DNA of 64,000 bases from Phoronis australis (GCA_002633005.1 NMRA01000023.1:178580-242579); one strand, 5' to 3'. Positions 11,249-23,400 are shown, counted from the first letter of the stretch. Notes: generated by a model from the letters alone, not told the origin. Program-made: numbers and translations.

Positions 11249-13445
11249 AGAGCTTTCAATCTTAGGACGAAAAATGAACGGACTCGAGAGGAATTGGGAT
11301 TAACCCCTCTTATGCTACTTCTAGATTCGAGAAATTAACGACATATTTATCCTGCTAAAAGGTTTTTCGTGGATCAATATTCTAAAAGCAAACATGAAAG
11401 CTGTTTGCATTTGTCTTTGGAGATAATTTTAATGTCTCAAAAGCTTATAATTACTACTGACTGAAATTGCTTAAAAATATCAGACACGCCGAACCTGTCT
11501 GCGAATAAAATATTTCAGAAACCATAGGACTCTGGGAGCTGGGTAGAGATCAGCAACGACCTCGCTAAAAAAACTTCGAGCGATTACGTAAGATATTGTC
11601 GTGTATTTTAAAGGAGAACAAGTGATTTGGGCCAGATTTTTAGTCGATAGCAACTGAACTCAATACTGGAATGCTTACTCCAGAACGTGACCAATGTACA
11701 TGTATGCTATTATTAGAGCTTGCGACCTCGAGACTAGCCGCTATAGTTTGTGTTGTGTTGGAACCGGGACCCGGCTCGGCATAACGAACTGCAAGTAGCA
11801 TTGACAACCTGAAATATTGAAATGCAAGCCGAGATTATGGTCTTCTTGAATTTAGTCGTAACATGCCACCTGGAATTTCCAACGTAAGCCAGTTGATTTG
11901 GCGGAAGTGGCAAACATAACGCAACTCGTGGTAACCGTAATATCTTTGACGCGGGAACATGCAACAGAGACCCTGTCTTTGACGCGTTTTATTGGCTAAA
12001 CTTTCGGCTACTTTTGTATTTTTTCAGATACCGTTACGCCGAAGGAAATTTTGAATATCGGCATCAACATGTGATGAAACGTCACAAAACAGCAATATTT
12101 CTATTCATTCTTAAACGATCAACTTACCAAACTGTGTGGTGAAAAAACACATGTATTTAACATTCAAGATGTCCAGATTATTTTATTACTACATTGTATA
12201 TAACCCACTATCACACTGCGGCTCTGGTCTGTCCCGCTTTTTGCGATCAATATCCCGGCAAAAATCGTGACTTGGAAATCCCGACAGGTATTATAACATT
12301 CTCTTTCAATGCGACTCGTTTTTTGGCAATGAACAGCGGCAGGATTCATCAGGCGCTTACATGTAAGTATGATTCACCTCTCACTCGCATATGTTGATGT
12401 CAATGTAATATTCCAAAGTGTGGGAACCATAGACGTCATAATACCATAGACCGGGCGCGCGCTCCTCAGATACATGTCATACGTTGTCAATATGACTCCA
12501 TATTGGAGAGTGCCACACAGGACAAAAATGACAGAAAATACTGACATTCCTATGGCACCAGTCAGAAAATCTGGGGGCTTGCAGTATTAATACTGCAGAC
12601 AAAAGGTCGAGTTTCTTGGTCCTGGTATTGAGTTATGGTTTTTTTGGTTCGGCAATGGATTTAGTGGTGCTGCAACTAATTTTTATCTGTCACCATGGTT
12701 TAAGCTGAGCGTCTTGATGATTGAGACCATAAAAGATCAATTTTAGTTATCTTTTTAAAAAGATAATTATTGACCAGCATATGCTGTTATCCAATGATGA
12801 TGCTGTTTGTTAATTATATTTAAGTAAATATTTGGTATTGGTATTAAAGACAATCATATGTGTTTTTACTTGTACTGAAAAACAACTTCCTCGAACACAC
12901 TCGCCATCCATCAAAATCAGTACATGCACTTGTAAGTGAAAATATATTCTCTGTCGAAGTGTATACTGCTTTAACTATGTATTCCAAAACCAGATACTTT
13001 CTGTCGTATAAAAACAAACAAATCCCTGCAAAATCTGTACTCATGTCGAAGTCAAAATAGGAAATTTTGCAGATGTGCACTGCTTTCTTGTGAGCTCTTT
13101 ATTTCTTGACTCAAAACTTGAACAAAAAGTGGATAGTAACCATAACATCACAGTGGTGCATCTAGGATACCATGGGAGGCAACATGTTGCCTCGTGGAAT
13201 TGGGCAAAGTGCAAGTGTATGTGCACAAGCGCCTGAATGTTGCGGGGGCCGGGGATGTGGAACTTTTGTTTGGAAAATCTGTCTGTGGACTAAAAAACGA
13301 AAAAAACGACTTAAAGGCATTTATTACTCATGAATTCGATTTTTTCTAAAATTTGTCAGAAACCGTTTTCCATCCTGTTTCTATAACACCTTGCTACTAT
13401 CGCTGCCTGTGACCCGGCATTGCTGTTCTGTCGGTGCTCATTTTA
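11249..13445. other. Region without a recognised gene; one MITE relic
   Basis: No coding signal I can name. About 11545-11660 is a diverged copy of the small element at 14371-14478. They share ACCTCGCTAAAA, GATTACGTNAGATATTG and CGTGTATTTTAAA. A 20-bp AT palindrome lies at 12747-12766. An open frame at 12194-12397 has no family-like features. Confidence 0.45.
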
Positions 13446-13591
13446 GGGACGGATCCAGGATTTTGAGTTAGGGTGTAGGGTGCCAGGGCAGACTAGTAGT
13501 CAGGGTTTTGCCCGTCAGACGTTCGCACCCCCCAACTGTCAATTGGTATATGGAAGAATTTTAGGGTGACCATGGNAATCCGCCACTGCAT
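13446..13591. repeat. MITE-like element of the GGCGGATT family
   Basis: It begins GGGACGGATCCAGGATTTTG and ends with ATCCGCCACTGC. Similar termini (GGCGGATTTAG ... AATCCGCCACTG) occur at 27116, 31428, 32380 and 47066. An N at 13576 lies close to the right end. No coding potential. The internal sequence is only loosely shared with the other copies. Confidence 0.45.
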
Positions 13592-14370
13592 TGTTAGCGG
13601 TTCGCAATTGGTCTATTGTAATTTGCGTGTGTGTGCCGATTCGGTCTGCGGTAATTCGTGAACTACATGTATCTAGTACACAATATGGCAGACATGCGAA
13701 TATTTGTTTGTTAAGTTCTCAAACATATAAGTGAAAATTAAAAAAAATAAAAACCATTGGTAAAGATTACATTATCTACACCAACGTACTGTAAGCAGGC
13801 TTTGAAAAACAGAAAATGACAATTTGGCAATTATTTTGCGCAAAATAAGAGATGAACTACCAATTGTATTACTTTGCATGCGCCGGATTCTGTGTACTGG
13901 ATACGGCCTGTTCGTAGTTTGACACCAAAAATGTATTTATTGTGACAACTACGAAATTTGAATGTGCTAGTACTTTGTCAGAATACATTAAGTACTGTCC
14001 ATGTGCATCATTACAGTTTCACCGATGACTATCTGAAATAAAAAATGTTGTCTAGTAAACGGTGGCGTCATTTATTTTACATCCACTCTGGTGCTGACTG
14101 GTCACCACTCTCGATTTTGCGTAATGATTCGTAAGAAATAATAAGTTATCTACGAGGAAAAAAGGATATCATATGTTAGTGTTTGGCTACTTTGGCATGA
14201 AAGAAGCAACAAAAACGACGGACGTTGGTGTCAAACGTCATAAATACGGGATTGGCACACAAGTACGAATCGTCCATGAGTGACTATAGCAAGGCGAGAA
14301 GTGCGTTTCATGTTTAAGTGCCCATTCTATTTTGACTTCCAGTACAATCAGTACGCCTCCCGTTCAGTAA
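13592..14370. other. No recognised feature
   Basis: AT-rich noncoding sequence with no open frame longer than about 60 codons and no repeat structure that I can identify. Confidence 0.4.
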
Positions 14371-14478
14371 CGCTAGGACCTCGCTAAAAAGCAAGACTTC
14401 GCGAGATTACGTGAGATATTGCCGTGTATTTTAAATGAGAACACGTGACTTTGACTAGGTTTTAGCTAGGTCCTAGCG
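14371..14478. mobile_element. 108-bp MITE with 19-bp terminal inverted repeats
   Basis: The left end CGCTAGGACCTCGCTAAAA and the right end TTTTAGCTAGGTCCTAGCG are inverted repeats with one mismatch. The right terminus is followed by a short extra copy of TAGGTCCTAGCG. A diverged internal match is at 11545-11660. The element is too short to encode protein and is a non-autonomous DNA element. Confidence 0.7.
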
Positions 14479-14575
14479 TAGGTCCTAGCGTCTACGAAAC
14501 GCACGCCAGTAGACGGTCTGCCTCACTTGTGAGGATGGTGAGTGCAAGATGCAGCGACGTCAGTTGTTCTCCAGC

Positions 14576-14577
<2 letters not shown>

Positions 14578-14618
<41 letters not shown>

Positions 14619-14860
14619 ATGTGTTTGTGTGTGCGTGCGTGTGTGTGTGGGTGGCTGGGCGTGTGTGTGTGTGTGGGTGGGTAGGTGGGTGTGTGTGTGT
14701 AGGTGGCTGGGNNNNNNNNNNNNNNNNNNNNNNNNNNNNNNNNNNNNNNNNNNNNNNNNNNNNNNNNNNNNNNNNNNNNNNNNNNNNNNNNNNNNNNNNN
14801 NNNNNNNNNNNNNNNNNNNNNNNNNNNNNTGGGTGGGTGGGTGTGCGTGGGGGGGAGGCT
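14578..14860 (+). repeat. GT-rich microsatellite containing an assembly gap
   Basis: A (GT)n run starts at 14578 and grades into GTGGGTGG-type repeats. Bases 14712-14829 are 118 Ns, and G-rich sequence continues to about 14855. Open frames across it are artefacts of the dinucleotide repeat. The gap is presumably unresolved repeat. Confidence 0.9.
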
Positions 14861-15790
14861 ACGATACTACAACATCCTCTTTAACAAATACGTCTGTAAA
14901 GTAATGATTAATGATGATAACTTGATCCAGTAGCATTTGTATATAAATGTCTTATTAAGTTGGTGTCCTGAGAGGCAATATTTGATAGGACCTACAGAAT
15001 TTGGAGTATGAGTTGTGGGGTTTCCTAATTTTACTCTGTCATTTTGTTATGAGCCCCACTTCATTTATGAAAATCAATTGTATTTCATCTGAAGCTACTT
15101 GCATTGGCAGATTCCGCAGTCCCATGAAATTTACGGTTCCCCATGGGTTTGCAATGGAAGATTGGACTAGCCAAAAAGTGTCTTGCTAAAAAAAGAAATG
15201 TTTTTTGATATGGAACTCACGTTATATTGTAGAAAAAAGGTTATTGAAGTCATATCAACTTTCACCTGTTTTGGAGAACTTCTCAAGGCTCACGCGGAAC
15301 TGTACTTGGTGTAGTAAATTTGATGTTTTTCATAGATTTCCTATGTTTGGGTTAAAACGTATGTGCTCCCATTGTATGTTTGCGATATGATTCGTACGGA
15401 AGTTGGTAGAAAGGAGGCGAAAGGAGATGAGCATTTCTACCGTTCGATTGTCAGTTCCAAGGGCTTAAGTCATTATGAAAATGTAATATGATGGAAGTTA
15501 ATTTGTTTTAGCAAGCTTTTTTACCATTTTTCACAGGTTTTAATTTAATTAAAACCTTCCAACGCAGCTGTTTTAATGCTTGCGTGGGACCCGTCTGCCT
15601 GTCCAGTCGGTACCCTGTTCACATGTCATTAACAACTAGGATGGAAAGTAAGCTTGATCGATCGTTCCTAATTTGTAAAAAAAACATTTTTTTCTTAAAA
15701 AAATCCCCCTACACCTAAGACAAACCTCTTTTTAGACTAAATCTATTTATATTTTGATTTCCTTGTAACCCTGCTATCTCTAATTCCAAC
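14861..15790. other. No recognised feature
   Basis: Two frames of about 60 codons (15001-15189, 15205-15390) lack recognisable motifs. No exon boundaries or repeats of note. Confidence 0.4.
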
Positions 15791-15796
15791 CTTATG

Positions 15797-16443
15797 TCTC
15801 ACTCTCACCCTCACCCTCATCTTCAACCTCGCCCTTATCATCACCCTCACCCTCAAATTTACTCTCAGCCTCACCCTCACCCTAACCAACACCCAACCCT
15901 TAATCCTAAACGTAACCCTAACCCTCACCCTAAACTTCACCCTCATCCTCCCCCTCACCCTAACCCTAACCTTAACCCTACACCCAAAACCTTACCCTAA
16001 CGTAACCCTAACCCAACCATAAAACTAACCCTCAACCTAAGCCTAGCTCTAACCTAACCCTAACCCAAACCTTAAGCCTAACCTAATCATAACCCTAACC
16101 CTAACCCTAAATCTAATCCTAACCCTAACCCTAGCACTAACCCTAACCCTAACCCTAGCACTAACCCTAACCCTGTGCGTAACCATAATCCTAATCATAT
16201 CCCTAAATCTAATCCTAACCCTAAGTCTAACCCTAACATAACCTTAACCTTAAACCTAAACTTACCCTAACCCTAAACGTAAATCTAACTTTAACCTAAC
16301 CCTAACTCTAACTCTAACCCTAACTCTATAATTATCCCTAACCCTATATCTTATCCTCACCCTCAACTTCACCCTCACCCACATCCCCACAAATACCCTC
16401 AAACTCACCCTCACCCTAACACTCACGTTCACCCTCGCCCTAA
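15797..16443 (+). repeat. Degenerate telomere-like (CCCTAA)n array
   Basis: About 650 bp of hexamer-like repeats. The flanks are CCCTCA-rich and the core (about 15900-16330) is dominated by CCCTAA, the complement of the animal telomere unit TTAGGG, with many substitutions. Being internal and diverged, it reads as an interstitial telomeric array or a repeat derived from one. Open frames on both strands here are low-complexity artefacts. Confidence 0.85.
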
Positions 16444-16895
16444 CTTAGGGGCCTAACCCTCGAAGTGGTCTATTGACGGCATTCAAGAGACCACCCTGTT
16501 TTTGTTTTTATTGACAAATTCTTATGGGGTCACTCACGGAGAGAGGGCCCAATGTTGAAATCGACTGCCTCTATTTTCCTGTTTTCGTGAAGCCGTACAA
16601 CCGGCTTTCATGACGATGGAATGAACTGTCACTCTATTCCAAGCTTAATGATGTTTAGCCTTTTACCTTAAGGTGCCCCATTTCAGACGGAGCCCTCTGT
16701 CGGTAGGGTAGTTTTGGTGGAATTATCCCTCTGTCATGTAAAACAAACTGCTAAGTCTTTACGAGGGTAAGTTGAGATTCCAAATTCATCTCCTTAACCC
16801 TTTACAGGATCTTTATTAAATTCAGGAAGTGCATTTTTGTGAAGTTGACAACAAACAACGACTACATGTACTTTCTGACGGATCTGACAATCACT
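16444..16895. other. No recognised gene
   Basis: Noncoding sequence between the telomere-like array and the repeat units with CTCF-like cores. I see no structure in it. Confidence 0.4.
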
Positions 16896-17047
16896 GTGCC
16901 CCTAGAGGCAATTGAATTTTCCGTTTTCCTATGTTTCTCTGAAGCTGCTTGACGGATTTTTATGAAATTTGATGAATACCTTTCTATTGAAATGATGACA
17001 TGTTCCAGTTTTCGGATGGATTTGTCATATTTTGCGCCATCTAGTGG
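16896..17047 (-). repeat. Two repeat units with CTCF-core-like motifs
   Basis: On the minus strand CCACTAGATGGCGC occurs at 17047-17034 and GCCTCTAGGGGCAC at 16909-16896, 138 bp apart. Both are followed by text resembling 'caaatttcataaaaatccgt'. The same unit makes up the cluster at 44687-46495, on the opposite strand. The first motif fits the published vertebrate CTCF core (CCASYAGRKGGCRS). Occupancy is unknown. Confidence 0.55.
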
Positions 17048-17393
17048 CCACATTTACTGTTTCCTAATCTGTTTTTGGCATCTTCCCATCTGTTAACCAA
17101 ACCACTCTAAGTATGATTGTGAAAATTGTCATATATGTTCTTAGTGTGAAGAGTATGGTTGATGGCGATTTTCCGACAACGTCACCTACTGTTTCACCTC
17201 TTGTAGCAGTTATGCTTTGTTTTGCGAACATAGCCTCCAAGTATACATAGTCTTTTACAAAGGCGCATAGTTTGAAGCAGTCCACGATGAATGGTTCAAG
17301 TAAATTTGCGCCGTAACTCTTTTGAATGGACTCGACAACCTCAATGGGCTTAGTGCCAAGCTGCAAAACCATATGTTGACATTGTAGAGGCTT

Positions 17394-18430
17394 GCAAGCT
17401 CATTCACACAGCAGTTGACGAAGTGCAAGCTTTGGAAACAAATATCGAAAGTTTCTGAGTTGAATGGTTCTAAGACCCACAGATCATTGGATCCAATACA
17501 CAAACTCCTCGGCAGTCCAGACAACAAAAGCACAGGGGTAACTTTCTTGCAGAAACGCCCAGGTAATAAATTATAATTCTACATAGTTTGTTGGTTTTCT
17601 TACATATTTTTTTCTTTGATCCTTTTGCACAAGGTAAACAAAATAGAAATTATTTTCGGACATGCCAAAGTTACCTGGTAAAGCACAGGGTCTACGAGCC
17701 CACAGAAACTAATTATAGTTTGTATTTCCACTTGTTTTTTTATCTGCTTCTTGAGCAAAATCTAATTCACATACTACGTAGTTAAATGTGAAGTCAATAA
17801 TTGTTTCTTCCAGTAAGTACTACAGAAGAACAGTGGGAATACCCTTCCAGACAACCTCTCATATCAGCTGACCAACAGGTTTCGAAAGACACCTGGCATG
17901 TGGAAGCTGTCATTCCTTATGCCATTAGTGGTTAGCAGGGTGAGTAATGTAGACTTAGGCTCACTGGAGGATTAGCTGAACTTCTGGGACATAGACTTAC
18001 CATCATCAAATTCCCTGAAAATGACTGGCTCTCTTCTGACTTTCGGCATTTTTAATAACACGTTTTGTCTTCTGTTGAATTACCGATTGCCCTATGTAAT
18101 AGCATAAACATAAACATAAACATAAATGTATCAATAACATTCAAGCACGCAGACGGCGACATCTTCCCAAACGCCAGGGAGCTGTTATTGATAGGATGTC
18201 TGTCTGCTGTTGGATCCTGTGAGGCAGAGCGGTCACTTTATGTGCGGAGGCGTGTGAAGAAACATTTTAGGGATTCTATGTCTGAGGAAAGGCTTGCTGG
18301 GTTGACCACGCATTACGAGAAAACGAAAAAAATACACACGTCGCTGCTCGTCAAGCCCTTTACCAACACAAGGGTTGTGTTCCGCAAGTCCTTCTTGTTT
18401 GAGCAAAAGTGCGTCAAATTTTGTCAATGA
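17394..18430 (+). pseudogene. hAT-family transposase pseudogene (ZMYM/hAT type)
   Basis: The first block (about 17400-17562) shows PRQSRQQKHRGN then AETP, like the hAT/ZMYM pattern 'PR..GRQ.HR.N..AETP', but holds two in-frame stops. A donor CAG|GTAATA at 17562 and an acceptor TTCTTCCAG at 17813 join in frame (phase 2) to SKYYRRTVGIPF, so an intron position is preserved. A frameshift follows, then DNLSYQLTNRF. The last block (18065-18430) is the hAT C-terminal dimerisation domain: FPNARELLLIG, GSCEAERS, RRVKKHFRDSMSEERLAGL. Catalytic residues cannot be checked because the middle is decayed. It is clearly inactive. Confidence 0.75.
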
Positions 18431-19602
18431 GTAACGGCAAGATGTATAAAATATATGTATGAGCAACCATTGGGGATTACAGAGAGTCCAGAGAACAGTT
18501 TTCAATCAAGGCTTTTGCATAGAGTACTTTTGGTCCCTCGACGCACCAGGCCAGTTTACTTGTGTAGCTATTGATTTTCTAGGAGAACTGGTCTTGTAAA
18601 ATTTTTACCCCAATCAGAACTTTTGGTCATCTCAAGAAAATCCCACGAGACACATTAACTTCCACTAACTCGACAGGATGCATGGAAATTGCTACAAAAC
18701 AAAAACTGTCTTACACAGGATGGAGAAAAAAGAGAACCCCTTTCCCGACCTCCCACCGCTCGGTGCTACGCGCCTCGGATTCGTGAAAGGCGCGAATCCT
18801 AAGCGACCTCTTACTGAAAATGCAGATTTGCCACTGACACCCTTTTATACTGATACAATTAGTATAGAATTAAACAGTAACATAATGCTTCTAATTTAAA
18901 TCTTTAGTGTGCACTACTGTGATGTTTGGTAACTTTCCGATTTAATAGGATTATATAATGCATTATGATATAATATAAACCATATAGAATATATTTCTAC
19001 TCTATGCTGTGATAATTTTTGATGTGGAGCTAATTTTTTTTAATTTTATCTTTTTCTGGTTCCTTAATTTTTCTTGAAAAAAGTGAAAAAGAGCATACTC
19101 ACTTAGAGGTGCTTATTGAATGTGGATGTGACACATCACAAAATTGACGAAAAATGTTGATTAAATAGCATTCCAAAGTTTATAATCTTTCAAAGATTAG
19201 TTCAGTAGCATGATGTTCCCTGAGAGCGAGTGCTGCACACTCATTGTTGTCTACGGGATGCTTTCGTTACCAAATACTTGATTATGGAAATATTTGCCTT
19301 TCAGTGGAAACTTCCGTTGAAATAGTGTCACAATATGAACTAAGTTGAAGTTGAATTGAGAAACGAAAACTCTAAGAAAGAAACGCGTGAAGATACATTA
19401 ATAAAATGAATATTTACAGGCAGCTCTACACATGTACCTCCGAACAATTGTACAGGTACCGTAAAACTACATTGTACACAGTACATGTAGCTTTAAAAAG
19501 TACCGCCCACCCGGAATTTTGGGTACACGTCTGCAGACATCTTATCAATATGAGTGATCCCACGCATTTATAGTAATCATACGTGTATCTTTATTCTTGA
19601 AG
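18431..19602. other. No recognised gene; one short dispersed repeat
   Basis: About 18730-18775 (CCTTTCCCGACCTCCC, then CTCGGTGCTACGCG) matches 32262-32310, marking a dispersed repeat. The rest is AT-rich with nothing recognisable until the FReD pseudogene acceptor at about 19602. Confidence 0.45.
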
Positions 19603-20193
19603 GCACCACCTACACGGGAAATCTATTGGTGAGACCAAAAAACGCCCAGAAGGGTTTCATTGTCTCCTGTGACAGCGGTTGGACAGTAATTCAGCGAAGG
19701 TTCGACGGCAGTTTGTACTTCAACAAAGCGTGGGTGGACTACAAAGTTGGGTTTGGGGAACCAATTGGCGAAATGTGGCTCGGTAACGACAACATTCACT
19801 ACATCACCCAGCAGGCTCAGTATAAAATACACTTAATTATGACGCTATAGGATGGCACGCAATTTACACGCGATCACAGCGTGTTCGCAATTGCGCACGA
19901 GACCAGGAAGTACAGGATGACGGTGTCACCTGCGCTGCAGGAGAATGTGGAAACATCGAGCATTAACCAGCTCAACGGTGTACCATTCAATGATGGGCAC
20001 CGAAAAAATTGTGCCATTCAAAATAAGGAGGGGGTGGTGGTTCAAGAAATTTTGTAATATTTGCCTCAATAACCAATGCCCCCTCCACGGTACATGCCCT
20101 GTTAAAGACGTAAAAAGGTGTATGAAGATGAAGTCCGAGGGTGGAAACACATTCTTGTTAAAGCATTCCCTCATGAAAATAAAGAAGGTTTGA
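19603..20193 (+). pseudogene. Fibrinogen-related (FReD) exon, dead paralogue
   Basis: This copy aligns along the whole FReD exon at 10644-11248, including the TTCTTGAAG acceptor with a phase-1 start and the final KIKKV-stop. Preserved landmarks are VSCDSGWTVIQRRFDGS and GEMWLGND. Two lesions break it. TGG has become TAG at 19848-19850, at the Trp of the MTLW strand. A frame change occurs in the G-rich run near 20030, after which GWWFKKFCNICLNN continues in another frame. A splice variant skipping the lesions is unlikely because they lie inside one exon. It is a degenerate duplicate of its neighbour 9 kb upstream. Confidence 0.85.
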
Positions 20194-21643
20194 AGGTCCT
20201 TCCACATGGATGGAAGAAATATGCGGACACCAGATGAATTAAAGTGAAAGCTTCTTCAATGAAATTCTCGAAATAAGAGACTTCTTTACCATACTTGTAT
20301 GTTGAAGCACATGGTGCTTAAATAGTGAATGATCACGCGTGGCAGCTGCTTTCAAAAATTGGCATAGGAGGGTTCTCAACATGGTATATTTGTAACTGAT
20401 TGGAATTGATTATCATACACCAGACATGCAGTAACATCTCTGCACATCAGTATTAACAGAATCTTCTTGGAACACAGATATGTCTGCGTTTTGCATATCA
20501 AAACATCTGTATTAGTGGTGATTCCCTAATGAACCATAGTATAATACTACCGAACACAGTAAATAGTCTGATGAATAATAGAATTTAGATGCATACACGA
20601 AAATATTAAGAGATATTCCATGAGAAAACAAAAAAACAAAAAATCACTCTAGGGGTCATCTTTCAGATACAGCATAAACAATGTGAGTGTGATCGTGGTA
20701 TAGCTCTGATAAAAAGTCACCAATTTGACCCTTATTGTCCTCTTAAACTCTTACCTATAGGCTTCCAAATCTTCACGAAGAAAATGGCACTTTTTTCATT
20801 AGCAAAACAGCATATTTACAATAAAAAAGCGGTTAGACTGCGTGCAATGAGAGCAAACAAGTAACGGGATTAGGAAGTGGGACATGAGGACTACCAAACA
20901 GAATTGATAGTAATAGTTCCGATGCATTAATCACGTGAGAGAGGTAATAAATCCGGAAGCAACTTTTGGGTTGAAAGTGGGAGTCACTCAAGTGCTTCTA
21001 CAAGCCAGTTTGCAGGGTTGTGGCCATTGAAAGATATGTTTATTAGTAGTTCTAGGTTGCTTGAAGAAATTTAAGAGGTTTTTTGAATTGTCTTTTTCAC
21101 GTTTTGTTAGAAAAATGTCCCAATTTTGAGTATTTTTCACGTTTTAAACGACTGTTTTTTGTGAATTCATTACAATTCAAGTGAAAATGGTTTTAGGCAG
21201 AAAGAAATACTGATCATCAGAGACCATAACGCTGTGTGACAAATCCATTCGTCATTTCACAGACTTAGCCTTTATAACTGAGTGTGTCAGAGTTTACGCA
21301 GGCAAATGGGATGACTTACATGTACATGTACTACTTAAATGTGCCTCTATATACATTACTTTTATTTATGAATTGTCTACAACCCAGAAACTGTATATTG
21401 TTTCGCGATTTCTGGGTTTGTCATTATTTCTTTGTATGTTCTGTGTATTCTTCAATGAACATATATCACTTTAAAAAACATCTTTGCCTTGTGGCAATGC
21501 CCATCACGCTTGGCGAATTGAAATTGTTTGTTTTTTCAATTTGAAGACAAAGGCCTACATCACGGGAAACGTGTCATTATTTATGTGTTAGATTTTGACT
21601 AGTTGATCGAGTCGCCATCTTGGATGCCAGAGGAAGAACTTGT
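20194..21643. other. No recognised gene
   Basis: AT-rich noncoding DNA. An 86-codon frame at 21284-21544 has hydrophobic composition but no start context or family resemblance. Confidence 0.4.
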
Positions 21644-21685
21644 GAATTTAAAATTGCTTTTAAATTTAAAAGCAATTTAAAATTC
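21644..21685. repeat. 42-bp near-perfect AT palindrome
   Basis: GAATTTAAAATTGCTTTTAA is followed directly by its near-exact reverse complement, ending TTTAAAATTC. It lies just upstream of the Penelope-like ORF remains. It could form a cruciform; a role is unknown. Confidence 0.65.
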
Positions 21686-21739
21686 CCTTACAAAATTAAG
21701 CTTTTCACTGAAAATTCTAAGTTTTCGGCCGAAAAAATA

Positions 21740-22986
21740 AGTTTTTGAAAGTTTGTTTACTACCGTCCCTGTTGTTGAAACTGTAGAAATAATAATATCT
21801 TCTATGTACAACTATGTATCAATGGCTCCTCCCAGTATTCCTAAACAGGTAATTCGAGATTTGTTATTACTTTGCGCTACAAAAGTACCTTTTAGGAACA
21901 TCGATGGCAAACTGTATTTACAAACCAATGGTGTATCCATGGGATCACCTCTCGGACCAACTTTTGCTGACTTTAGCATGTGCAACTTTGAAGCTAAGGT
22001 TATTGATAGTCTTCAGGAAAAGCCGAACATATCTTTATGATTGTCAACCATGATAAGCTGATGGAGATCAAACTCTCTTTAGAGCAAAATTCTGTATTAA
22101 AATTCACGCATGAATTACCAGTTAACAACAAGCTACCGTTCTTAGACGTGCTTAGTGATTATGATGAATCTGGCATTAAAACCTCAGTATACAGGAAACC
22201 TACATATGATGGGGTTTGTTTACATGAAACTATCCAATGTACTCTGAGATATAAACTCTCTGTTTTGACAAGCTTTTTGTAAAGAGCATATTCCGTTTTC
22301 TCAGACTGGAAAACCTTCAACACTGAGTGTAATCGCATTAAGCAAATTATGATAAATAACGGTTACAGCAATAAGTTTGTTGATGAGAATATGAAGCTTT
22401 TCATAAGCCAGTTGCAGAAGTCTATGTGTTTAAAACAATCAAGTGGTTGTACCAAGAAACTGTTCTACCGCAACCACATCCATTCACGTTATATTGAAGA
22501 TGAATTAGTTTTTAAACGGATCATCCATAATAATGTTAAGACCGTTAAGCCACAAGACAGCTTTAAGTTAATTATATATTACCAAAACCATAAAACTAAA
22601 GAGCTTGTTGTTAAAAACAATATGTGCTCAAAGTCTGTCCGAGTGTTAGCAAAAACTGACTTGATTTATCAGTTCAATTGTCCCCACAACGAATATATTC
22701 GTTCAAACACTGATTGCTCAAGGTATGTTGGTTATACAACTTGCACTTTATCTCTATCTCGCCGGTTATCTATGCATTTACAGAATGAATCAGTTAAAGA
22801 TCACTTCCAAACACTCACAAACAGAAAATTTCTCGTTCAGATATTGTTGAAAATACCATCGTCAGGTATTTCGAACGTGGCTCCTTTCGTTTGAAAATAC
22901 TCGAAGCTTTAATAATAAAAACGGAAACTCCTGACATAAATTCCCAAGATACTGGGTTCCATCGTACCTTGTCGTTATATAAATAA
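21740..22986 (+). pseudogene. Penelope-like retroelement, RT plus GIY-YIG, degenerate
   Basis: The first block has FTTVPVVETVEII, IPKQVIRDLLLLC and MGSPLGPTFADF, which are Penelope-like reverse transcriptase motifs. Next comes NHDKLMEI, LPFLDV, YRKPT, then SDWKTFNTE and INNGYSNKFVDE. The C-terminal block has YQFNCP, YVGYTT and LSRRLSMHL, which match the GIY-YIG endonuclease. Damage: at about 22030 the frame changes between KPNI and FMIVN, exactly where the catalytic YxDD should lie, so the active-site segment is deleted. A TAA sits at 22280, and another frame change near 22835 leads to LKILEALIIK and a stop at 22986. Intact elements encode about 800-1000 residues, so the 5' part is also missing. 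Confidence 0.85.
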
Positions 22987-23400
22987 TGTCCATAAGTTGT
23001 AACACCTATGTATTTTATTAAATTTTATAACGTTTGATAGTACATTAGTTTCCATGACAACTCCTTCTGTAATTGCACTCTTATGTATGCAACCTTATAT
23101 TCGTGTTTAATGTCGTTGTTCTTGTTTCATGTATCTTATACGATAACGTTTACGATTTTTAAATTGATGTGCCTTTGATGACTGATGTATAGTCGAAGTA
23201 CCGCTACTGTTTTATTATGATATGTTTTGTAAAGAGTTTTATTATATATTTACTCATATATACATGTATGTGTTCGTGATGCCACTTACACTGGGCAATC
23301 TACTATATCAAATACCATCCCATGAAAGACACTTGTGTAGACACTACAAAAGTTTGTTGTACAAACTAATTAAAGCAAATAACAGCTTACTTTTCAATGC

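Noticed and set aside
12164-12397. Possible upstream or downstream exon of the FReD gene
   Set aside because: Lies beyond the FReD stop codon, has no recognisable domain and no consistent splice sites.
14542-14933. Three open frames across the GT repeat and N gap
   Set aside because: Low-complexity dinucleotide translation plus unknown bases; not coding.
15743-16000. Open frames on both strands rich in Arg/Val or His/Pro
   Set aside because: Direct products of the CCCTAA/CCCTCA array.
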